Assembly (NCBI GenBank): GCA_947388575.1
Contig: CANDSI010000078.1
Coordinates: 1 to 5,855, forward strand
Direction: 5' to 3'
Source: an uncultured Mycoplasma sp.
GTDB lineage: Bacteria; Bacillota_I; Bacilli_A; RF39; UBA660
Length of the DNA stretch: 5,855 bases
Positions 1-4,277 of the stretch are shown piece after piece. The notes below the pieces were generated by a model. That model saw only the letters and a list, made by a program, of their open reading frames with translations. It searched no databases and had not been told where the DNA came from. Position 1 is the stretch's first letter, and each line of letters opens with the position of its first letter. The position numbers were made by a program, and so were the translations under genes.

Positions 1-55
1 AATATGTTGCAGTAGATAGTAGTAATAACAAAACCGAAGAAGAATTTACTTTAAA
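1..55 (+). repeat. Copy 1 of a 55-base exact direct repeat (Ig-domain 3' end)
   Basis: Bases 1-55 are identical to 1018-1072. Identity stops at base 56 (g versus a), although the encoded LKVNK continues in both copies. The repeat probably extends left beyond the window. It marks a recent duplication or gene conversion between the two adjacent lipoprotein genes. Confidence 0.95.
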
Positions 56-542
56 GGTTAATAAGAAATCTACTACATCAAATAATAATAATAATAACAA
101 GCCACAAACAAATAATAATTCTAATAAAAATAATAACAATACATCTAATAATAAACAAGATACACCATCTAATAATATAGACCCTAAACAATGTGAAACG
201 CTTTATTACAAATATAAGAATTTATATAAAAATAAATTTACTACCAAACAAGAACGCTTTAGTCCAGAACAATATGTAACTATTAGAAATGCAACTTATC
301 CTTATAAATGGCATTATGAATGGTGGTTACCAACTAAAAAATGGATAGTAGTAAGCGATGCAACCTTTCCAGTAAGAGATGGAGTTGAAAAAATGTTCCC
401 CGCACCATCTAGAGATGGAAAAGAGATAGCATACGAAGAAAATGGCATAACTTATTATACGGGAGAAAAAACACAAACTTATCAAGCCTATGCTTATTCT
501 GTTGAGGTTGCTATACCTGGAGTTTGTACTTTTACTGACTAA
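1..542 (+). CDS. Ig-like domain surface protein, 3' part (probable lipoprotein)
   Basis: This is the C-terminal 179 codons of a gene whose start lies left of the window; the frame begins at base 3 and ends at TAA 540-542. The first ~20 residues are the last strands of a DUF5011/bacterial Ig-like domain (YVAVDSSNN then EEFTLKV), almost identical to residues 154-174 of the next protein. An Asn/Ser/Thr/Lys-rich, low-complexity linker of about 40 residues follows. A C-terminal domain of ~117 residues comes next, rich in Tyr and Trp and bracketed by two cysteines (codons at 192 and 525) that could form a disulfide outside the cell. I do not recognise this C-terminal domain. By analogy with its downstream paralogue it is probably a lipid-anchored protein with an Ig stalk and an exposed tip, but its N-terminus is not visible. 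The next gene starts 18 bases downstream, so the two are probably co-transcribed. Ligand binding or adhesion is possible but not shown. Confidence 0.85.
   Translation, partial: YVAVDSSNNKTEEEFTLKVNKKSTTSNNNNNNKPQTNNNSNKNNNNTSNNKQDTPSNNIDPKQCETLYYKYKNLYKNKFTTKQERFSPEQYVTIRNATYPYKWHYEWWLPTKKWIVVSDATFPVRDGVEKMFPAPSRDGKEIAYEENGITYYTGEKTQTYQAYAYSVEVAIPGVCTFTD
81..98 (+). repeat. AAT trinucleotide tract in the Asn-rich linker
   Basis: Five AAT units followed by AAC encode a run of Asn at the start of the low-complexity linker. More AAT/AAC-rich stretches follow up to about base 180. Slippage here would change linker length by whole residues without breaking the frame. Confidence 0.6.
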
Positions 543-560
543 TTAAAGAGGAGTGAGAAA

Positions 561-1379
561 ATGAAAAAAATAAAATATTTAGGTTTAATTGTCATAATGC
601 TTATAGCATTAACAGGGTGTGGAGATAAAAAAGAAGAAATAAAAAAAGACACTATCTTATTGAAAGAAGATTTAAAATTTGAAGTCAATAGCGAAGTAAA
701 TTTATTATCTATGATTAGTGAAGATAATAAAGTCAAAGTTTTAAGTGAGGACGAAACAATAGATACTTCTACTTTAGGTGAAAAAGAAATCACTATCAAA
801 TATGAAGTAGAAGAAAAAGAAGAAGAAAAAACTTTTAAAATAACTATTGTAGATACACAAGCCCCTACTATTGAATATACAAAAGAATTAAGTACAAATG
901 TAGGAACAAAAATTGACCTATTAAAAAATGTCAAAGTAAGTGATAATTCAAAAGAAGAAATCAAAGCCACTATTGAGGGCGATTATAATTTTGATAATGA
1001 GGGAACATATAACCTTAAATATGTTGCAGTAGATAGTAGTAATAACAAAACCGAAGAAGAATTTACTTTAAAAGTAAATAAACCTACTTGTAATAAAAAA
1101 AGTGGTAGTTGGAGTACATCAAAACCAAGTTCATTATGCGAATATACTACAAAAAAATTAGTATGGCGTTGGCAAGTTGTAGATTATGATAGTAATACTG
1201 ATACTAATATTTATGGGTGGACAATAGATGTAAGTTATGGTGGTGGTGTTGGAAGTGCATTACCAAGTCAAGTTGATAGTCGCTATGATGTTTATCCTTA
1301 CTTATCTACCCAGCCAAAAGAAAAATACAATGATAATCAAGACCACGAAAAAACAATAACAGTTTATATTATTAAATAG
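561..1379 (+). CDS. Lipoprotein with two Ig-like (DUF5011-type) domains
   Basis: This encodes a 272-residue protein. ATG 561 has a strong site (AGAGGAG, 547-553) seven bases upstream. Residues 1-20 form a type II signal peptide: basic MKKIK, a hydrophobic core, and the lipobox LTGC with Cys20 as the lipidation site, so the protein should be anchored on the outer face of the membrane. A charged Lys/Glu segment follows. Residues ~31-97 look like a degenerate Ig-like domain. Residues ~98-173 are a clear DUF5011-type Ig domain: DTQAPTI at the start, VSDNS in the middle, then GTYNLKYVAVDSSNN and a final FTLKV. Residues 174-272 form a distinct C-terminal domain with Cys177 and Cys193, several Trp and a glycine-rich stretch; I do not recognise it. 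The Ig part matches the upstream gene, while the C-terminal domain does not. A surface binding or adhesion role is inference. A terminator-like hairpin follows the stop codon. Confidence 0.92.
   Translation: MKKIKYLGLIVIMLIALTGCGDKKEEIKKDTILLKEDLKFEVNSEVNLLSMISEDNKVKVLSEDETIDTSTLGEKEITIKYEVEEKEEEKTFKITIVDTQAPTIEYTKELSTNVGTKIDLLKNVKVSDNSKEEIKATIEGDYNFDNEGTYNLKYVAVDSSNNKTEEEFTLKVNKPTCNKKSGSWSTSKPSSLCEYTTKKLVWRWQVVDYDSNTDTNIYGWTIDVSYGGGVGSALPSQVDSRYDVYPYLSTQPKEKYNDNQDHEKTITVYIIK
1018..1072 (+). repeat. Copy 2 of the 55-base exact direct repeat
   Basis: This stretch is identical to bases 1-55 and encodes the last strands of the second Ig-like domain of the lipoprotein. The boundary where the two genes diverge falls just before the C-terminal domain. 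Confidence 0.95.
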
Positions 1380-1389
1380 TTAAAACAAG

Positions 1390-1435
1390 AAGTAGTATTT
1401 ATAAATGTTTTAAGAATAGATACTACTTTTATTTT
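1390..1435 (+). terminator. Terminator-like hairpin after the lipoprotein gene
   Basis: AAGTAGTAT (1390-1398) pairs perfectly with ATACTACTT (1420-1428), giving a nine-pair stem with a 21-base loop, followed by the T-rich run TTTTATTTT. The stem is A+T-rich and the loop long, so termination may be partial. The next gene has its own ribosome site just downstream. Confidence 0.55.
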
Positions 1436-1457
1436 GCAGAATAGAAAGGAAAATTTT

Positions 1458-1673
1458 ATGTTAGAAGATATTTTTAAAATTTTAGGTTTTGGGGGTTTTA
1501 TTGCTATTTGCATAATAGCTTTTACTTTACCTAGCAACCCTTATGAAATTATACCTAGTTATACATTTTATAGTTTTGATAAGCCTTTATGGTTATGTAT
1601 TATTCTTGGTGGTGGCTTTTTATATTTGATTATTCTAGCAAGTATATATGATTTTATAGATAAGAGAATATGA
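1458..1673 (+). CDS. Small two-helix membrane protein, unknown function
   Basis: This encodes a 71-residue protein. I chose ATG 1458 because AAAGGA (1445-1450) lies seven bases upstream; the longer frame from TTG 1434 runs back through the terminator hairpin and is unlikely. Two hydrophobic segments are visible. The first is at residues ~8-24, starting after the glycine-rich FGGF; the second is at ~47-65, around IILGGGFLYLIILASIYD. They are joined by a Pro/Tyr-rich loop, and the protein ends with the basic KRI. No catalytic motif is visible and I do not recognise the family. Its TGA stop overlaps the ATG of the next gene (ATGA), so the two are translationally coupled and may act together. A small membrane component of the element or a holin-like protein is conceivable but unsupported. 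Confidence 0.65.
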   Translation: MLEDIFKILGFGGFIAICIIAFTLPSNPYEIIPSYTFYSFDKPLWLCIILGGGFLYLIILASIYDFIDKRI

Positions 1674-1900
1674 AAATTATAGAAAAAGAAGTTAAACAAG
1701 AAGAAAATATTTATATTTTTTATAATATTATTGAATTATTATATTTGCATTATCGTAATAAACTTTCAAAAAAAATTATCAAGCAACTATATAAATTATA
1801 TAAAGAAGCCCTTAAAGAAATAGAAAAAGATTATGTAAATTTAGACATAATCAAATGTGATTTAGTTGAGAAGTTAACCTTTGAAGATACGAGAAAGTAA
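1670..1900 (+). CDS. Small charged helical protein, unknown function
   Basis: This encodes a 76-residue protein rich in Lys, Glu, Ile and Tyr and predicted to be mostly helical; residues ~30-60 look amphipathic. There are no membrane segments and no motif I recognise. It starts inside the stop codon of the small membrane protein (ATGA overlap) with only a weak AAGAGA ribosome site, so its translation probably depends on the upstream gene. A strong intrinsic terminator begins at its stop codon and ends the transcription unit. It may be a cytoplasmic partner of the membrane protein; this is inference from coupling alone. Confidence 0.6.
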   Translation: MKIIEKEVKQEENIYIFYNIIELLYLHYRNKLSKKIIKQLYKLYKEALKEIEKDYVNLDIIKCDLVEKLTFEDTRK

Positions 1901-1940
1901 ATAGTGGATCATAATTATAAAGTCCACTATTTTATTTTTT
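1899..1940 (+). terminator. Intrinsic terminator
   Basis: AATAGTGGA (1900-1908) pairs perfectly with TCCACTATT (1923-1931), extendable by one A-T pair, with a 14-base A+T loop. A T-rich tract follows to about 1940. The hairpin begins at the TAA of the preceding gene and separates the lipoprotein/small-protein block from the regulator gene. This structure, together with the promoter behind it, argues that the open frame 1904-2095 is not a gene. Confidence 0.8.
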
Positions 1941-1970
1941 ACTATAATTTATCATTATTTATGAAACAAA

Positions 1971-1998
1971 TTGACTTATTAAATAAAAAGTATATAAT
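1971..1998 (+). promoter_or_regulatory. Sigma-A type promoter for the HTH regulator
   Basis: TTGACT (1971-1976) and TATAAT (1993-1998) are separated by 16 bases, very close to the vegetative consensus. The expected transcript start is around 2004-2006, inside the inverted repeat at 2005-2024. The leader to the ATG at 2057 would be about 50 bases. Confidence 0.8.
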
Positions 1999-2004
1999 AA
2001 ATAC

Positions 2005-2024
2005 TGTCATTTGTTTATATGACA
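2005..2024 (+). promoter_or_regulatory. Candidate operator at the regulator promoter
   Basis: TGTCAT (2005-2010) and ATGACA (2019-2024) are perfect inverted half-sites separated by eight bases. They cover the predicted transcription start, where a bound dimer would block initiation. The gene immediately downstream encodes an HTH protein, so autoregulation is the simplest reading; this is inference. Confidence 0.55.
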
Positions 2025-2056
2025 TTAAATCATATTTTAGAAAGGTGGTATGCTAT

Positions 2057-2510
2057 ATGTTGTATGTAGATTATACCAAAAATTCCAAATTATGATATAC
2101 CGTCAGCTTATAAGTTAGACGGACGATATGGCGAGTTTATCCAATACATTGGGGTAGTCATATCAAGTAAATCGCAAGACTATTTACAGTCATTTGATAA
2201 TCTAGTTTATTCAGTCCTTGAGGGTAAAAATTGGAAACAAAAAGATTTAGAAACGGCAACAGGTATGAATAGACAAACACTATATAATCATTTGTATAGT
2301 ATAATAAATAAAAAAGAAGCCACAATTACAATATGTATTGCTCTTGGTTTAGATTTAGTAATGTCTATGATTTTATTAATGGCAAAAGGTTTTACTTTAA
2401 ACCCTCTTAATGAAACTGACCGTAAAACTATGGAGTTTATTGATACCCACAAAGGCGATAATATGAAAAGACTATTATCATATTATGACTATATAGAAAA
2501 AATTAAATAA
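2057..2510 (+). pseudogene. HTH (XRE-like) regulator with a one-base frameshift near its start
   Basis: ATG 2057 has a good ribosome site (AAAGGTGG, 2041-2048) and opens MLYVDYTK, but this frame stops at 2093-2095. From 2082 a different frame reads IPNYDIPSAY and continues without a stop to TAA 2508-2510. The two join if one base is skipped in the run of five A's at 2078-2082, giving a 150-residue protein. In the restored protein, residues ~59-80 form a helix-turn-helix (WKQKDLETATGMNRQTLYNH). A hydrophobic helical region follows (ITICIALGLDLVMSMILLMA), like the segment after the HTH in XRE-type regulators. The downstream frame has no ATG, GTG or TTG start before ATG 2265, which lies inside the HTH, so an unaided short product would lack a full DNA-binding domain. 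It is preceded by its own promoter and operator and followed by a terminator. A real mutation, a sequence error or +1 frameshifting are all possible. Confidence 0.75.
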
Positions 2511-2524
2511 TTGCGATTCTTAAG

Positions 2525-2551
2525 AAGCACATTGAAAAATGTGTTTTTTTT
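2525..2551 (+). terminator. Intrinsic terminator after the HTH gene
   Basis: CACATT (2528-2533) pairs with AATGTG (2538-2543) around a GAAA tetraloop. The stem can be extended by one G-T and two A-T pairs, and eight T's follow (2544-2551). It lies 14 bases after the regulator stop codon and isolates the regulator from the transfer genes. Confidence 0.85.
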
Positions 2552-2554
2552 AAT

Positions 2555-2571
2555 GTAAAAGTATCTTTTAC
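2555..2571 (+). promoter_or_regulatory. Perfect palindrome, candidate operator of the transfer genes
   Basis: GTAAAAG (2555-2561) and CTTTTAC (2565-2571) are perfect seven-base arms around TAT. The right arm overlaps the proposed -35 box of the downstream promoter, a typical repressor position. The half-site differs from the operator before the regulator (TGTCAT), so a second DNA-binding protein may be involved. Confidence 0.5.
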
Positions 2572-2596
2572 CTAGAGAACAGTTAAATAATATAAA
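2567..2596 (+). promoter_or_regulatory. Weak candidate promoter for the transfer operon
   Basis: TTTACC (2567-2572) and TATAAA (2591-2596) are 18 bases apart. TAATAT (2588-2593) at 15 bases is a poorer alternative. A promoter is expected here because a strong terminator lies just upstream and a gene with a good ribosome site starts at 2624, but the boxes themselves are only moderate. Confidence 0.4.
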
Positions 2597-2623
2597 ATTA
2601 AAAACGGAAAGGAGAAATGCTAT

Positions 2624-2944
2624 ATGAATAAAAATATTCTAAATGTTAAAGACTTAAAATTCGATACTAAAGCTATGTTTGGCGAAACATTTGGTTTATC
2701 CGAAGTTGAAGAAGTTGCAGTTTGGAAAGACAATGTTAGAACTGACGAAGTCGAATACTTGTACGATATAGTGTGTGTCAATAAGAAAATGAAACATATC
2801 TTCGTAAAAGTACCTCGTAAAATAATGGATACTCCAGAAGAAATTGTTCCAGTAGAAATTAGTGATTTAGAGATTAGTCCATATATAAGAGATGGAAGAC
2901 TATATCTAAATATTAAGGCTTCAAACATTAAATTAATGAAATAA
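2624..2944 (+). CDS. DUF961/YdcP (HelP)-like conjugative element protein
   Basis: This encodes a 106-residue soluble protein. AAAGGAG (2608-2614) lies nine bases before ATG 2624; the earlier ATG at 2617 is too close to it. After an N-terminal part (DLKFDTKAMFGETFG), the pattern TDEVEYLYDIVC, then HIFVKVPRKI, an EEIVPVEI segment, and a final GRLYLNIKASNIKL resembles DUF961 proteins: YdcP/HelP of ICEBs1 and Orf22/Orf23 of Tn916. In ICEBs1, HelP is a processivity factor for the host helicase PcrA and is needed for rolling-circle replication of the element. A nucleic-acid-binding, beta-rich fold would fit. The location, first gene of an operon leading to an FtsK-like ATPase and an origin, supports the call. 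The similarity is from memory and is weak at residue level; an unrelated small ssDNA-binding protein is the main alternative. Confidence 0.6.
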   Translation: MNKNILNVKDLKFDTKAMFGETFGLSEVEEVAVWKDNVRTDEVEYLYDIVCVNKKMKHIFVKVPRKIMDTPEEIVPVEISDLEISPYIRDGRLYLNIKASNIKLMK

Positions 2945-2947
2945 TAA

Positions 2948-2991
2948 GAGAGCTTATATGCTCTCCCCTCTTAAGAGAGGGAGAATAGGAG
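2948..2991 (+). promoter_or_regulatory. Double-hairpin leader, copy A, before the unknown 163-residue protein
   Basis: Hairpin 1 is GAGAGC (2948-2953) paired with GCTCTC (2960-2965), loop TTATAT. Hairpin 2 is CCCTCT (2966-2971) paired with AGAGGG (2976-2981), loop TAAG. The tail GAATAGGAG (2983-2991) supplies the ribosome site for ATG 3004. There is no T tract, so this is not a standard terminator. The same arrangement, with a 14-base identical end (2978-2991 versus 4254-4267), precedes the FtsK-like gene. It is probably an RNA element acting on translation, processing or partial termination inside the operon; this is inference. Confidence 0.65.
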
Positions 2992-3003
2992 AAACGATAA
3001 ATA

Positions 3004-3495
3004 ATGATAAATAATATAAAAGAGCTTCAAAAAAAGGAAGCTATAAAACGATTAGAAATATTAACTAAAAAATTTGATTTAAAACCAAATATACTAGAAG
3101 ATTTTAAAAAGGATAAAGTAAGTTTATCTATTGAAAAATATCTTACGAGTATAGATAGTAAATCTACATTTGGAGAAATAGTTAAAATACACGAACAACG
3201 AAACAACTCACTAGCTTATTACGGTATTGTATTTAAGGCTTTTGATATGCTTATGTTTTCTATTTTAACAGTTAGTCCATATATAGAGGACTGGAAAAAA
3301 GAAAGAGAACTTTTATATAAATATGATAATTTAATATGTTTAAGTGGGTATGCTTACAATTTAGATATTCCAAATAAATGTACTGAATTTATAAATATGA
3401 TTATAACAAGTGAAAATGGAACTTTAACTTTTGAAAATGGAACAGTTAAACTTCCAGTTTTACAAGAAATTAAGATATATAAGGAGGATATTTAA
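3004..3495 (+). CDS. Uncharacterised mobile-element protein
   Basis: This encodes 163 residues, starting at ATG 3004, 12 bases after TAGGAG of the structured leader. It has no signal peptide or membrane segment. The N-terminal ~40 residues are basic and helical (KKEAIKRLEIL, then DLKPNILEDF). A middle part includes HEQRNNSLAYYGIVF and VSPYIEDWKKERELL, then a hydrophobic stretch ICLSGYAYNLDIP, and a C-terminal beta-like tail with a repeated ENGT. The pattern (EAI+R+EIL, LxPN, NSLxYY, VSxYxEDW, AYxxNLDxP) reminds me of an uncharacterised family common in mobile elements of gut Firmicutes, but I cannot name it or give a function. It lies between the DUF961-like gene and two helical paralogues and is translationally coupled to the next gene (TAATG overlap), so it is probably expressed with the transfer genes. 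Confidence 0.75.
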   Translation: MINNIKELQKKEAIKRLEILTKKFDLKPNILEDFKKDKVSLSIEKYLTSIDSKSTFGEIVKIHEQRNNSLAYYGIVFKAFDMLMFSILTVSPYIEDWKKERELLYKYDNLICLSGYAYNLDIPNKCTEFINMIITSENGTLTFENGTVKLPVLQEIKIYKEDI

Positions 3496-3869
3496 TGAAA
3501 AAAAAAATAAATGAAATAATTGATATTGAAAATATCAAAAATGAAGAAATAAAGGCTCTATTTATAGAAGCTAACAATTATATGAAAAGTGATAATGTAG
3601 AAAATTATATGAAAGCATTATTAAACTACGACAAAATAATAGCACTTGCTGAAAAAGTTGGAGATTATTCAATATGGCCTAAAGCATATTTTGGCTTATA
3701 TCTAGTATGGGCTAATTATTGTAAAAAAAATAAATTACAAGAAAGAAGTAGTTTATTACTTCATTTTATAGATTTTGCTACTTCTTATGCTGAAGACTTT
3801 AATCAAAAAGAATTAGCAGATAAAATATGGCAAGTATCCGAAGAGCATATAGAAAAGGAGAGCGACTAA
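3495..3869 (+). CDS. Helical TPR-like protein, paralogue 1 of 2
   Basis: This encodes 124 residues. The strong site AAGGAGG (3481-3487) lies seven bases upstream, and ATG overlaps the previous TAA by one base. The protein is almost wholly helical. Residues ~19-75 read as a helical hairpin of tetratricopeptide type (EAN.YM, then KALLNYDKIIALAEKVGDYS, then KAYFGLYLVW). The core Y-x-KAL-x-x-Y ... DYS-x-x-x-KAY-x-G-x-YL-x-W is shared with the next protein, so the two arose by tandem duplication. No catalytic residues are visible. Such small helical repeats usually mediate protein-protein contacts. Given its place before the coupling ATPase, a scaffold or adaptor role in replication or transfer is possible but is inference. 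Confidence 0.8.
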   Translation: MKKKINEIIDIENIKNEEIKALFIEANNYMKSDNVENYMKALLNYDKIIALAEKVGDYSIWPKAYFGLYLVWANYCKKNKLQERSSLLLHFIDFATSYAEDFNQKELADKIWQVSEEHIEKESD

Positions 3870-4219
3870 TGAAAGAAGAATTTACACCGATTATTGACTT
3901 AAAGGAAAAACAAGAAGAACTTTTAAAACAAGCTAAAATTTATAGAGAAAATGGCGAAATAACAAAAGCACTATCAAGCTATAATGAGTTTTTAGATATT
4001 GGAGAAAGAGTGAAAGACTACTCTAGGCAACACAAAGCTTACTGGGGTATGTATCTTACTTGGTATATCCACTCTAAACAATGTAAAGACTGGAGTACCG
4101 TAATTGAAGATTTTTACTATTTAGCTCTTGTTAATGCACCTAGTGAGAAGCAAGAAGAATATAAAAAGATTTATGAAGAAAATCTAAAATCTTTTAATCA
4201 AGAATTTTCTAATAAATAA
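3869..4219 (+). CDS. Helical TPR-like protein, paralogue 2 of 2
   Basis: This encodes 116 residues from ATG 3869. AAGGAG (3855-3860) lies eight bases upstream, and the ATG overlaps the previous stop (TAATG). An in-frame ATG at 3827 would extend the protein into the preceding gene and lacks a ribosome site, so I reject it. The TPR-like core is clear: residues ~13-60 include EELLKQAKIYRENGEITKAL, SYNEFLDIGERVKDYS and KAYWGMYLTW. It aligns with paralogue 1 through KAL, the Y five residues on, DYS and KAYxGxYLxW, but the C-terminal third differs. A double-hairpin leader follows its stop. Function is unknown; the two copies may form a heterodimer or have split roles. Confidence 0.8.
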   Translation: MKEEFTPIIDLKEKQEELLKQAKIYRENGEITKALSSYNEFLDIGERVKDYSRQHKAYWGMYLTWYIHSKQCKDWSTVIEDFYYLALVNAPSEKQEEYKKIYEENLKSFNQEFSNK

Positions 4220-4225
4220 TTAAAG

Positions 4226-4267
4226 AGAGAGATAGTCTCTCTTCCCTATCATTAGGGAGAATAGGAG
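4226..4267 (+). promoter_or_regulatory. Double-hairpin leader, copy B, before the FtsK-like gene
   Basis: Hairpin 1 is AGAGAGA (4226-4232) paired with TCTCTCT (4236-4242). Hairpin 2 is TCCCTA (4243-4248) paired with TAGGGA (4253-4258), loop TCAT. GAATAGGAG (4259-4267) then serves ATG 4278. The stems differ from copy A by base changes that keep pairing, while the last 14 bases are identical. The start context also contains a mini frame (ATG 4270, three codons, TGA) that ends just before the true start. Confidence 0.65.
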
Positions 4268-4277
4268 TAATGATATT

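Noticed and set aside
81..180. CRISPR-like or other array repeat in the AAT-rich stretch
   Set aside because: There are no regular repeat-spacer units. It is a coding low-complexity linker.
539..970. Open frame on the - strand, 143 codons
   Set aside because: It is antisense to the well-supported lipoprotein. Its Ser/Phe/Ile-rich composition is what reading a Lys/Glu-rich A+T gene backwards gives.
1434..1457. Upstream extension of the small membrane protein from TTG 1434
   Set aside because: It begins in the T tract of the terminator hairpin and has no ribosome site, while ATG 1458 has AAAGGA at a good distance.
1904..2095. Open frame of 63 codons on the + strand
   Set aside because: It runs through the terminator hairpin, the promoter and the operator. 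Only its last 13 codons (from ATG 2057) have a ribosome site, and those belong to the frameshifted regulator.
2620..2928. Open frame on the - strand, 102 codons
   Set aside because: It is antisense to the DUF961-like gene, which has a strong ribosome site and fits the operon. No promoter or ribosome site supports the reverse frame.
3827..3868. Upstream extension of the second TPR-like protein from ATG 3827
   Set aside because: It lies wholly inside the preceding gene with no ribosome site. ATG 3869 has AAGGAG and the same TAATG coupling as the gene before it.
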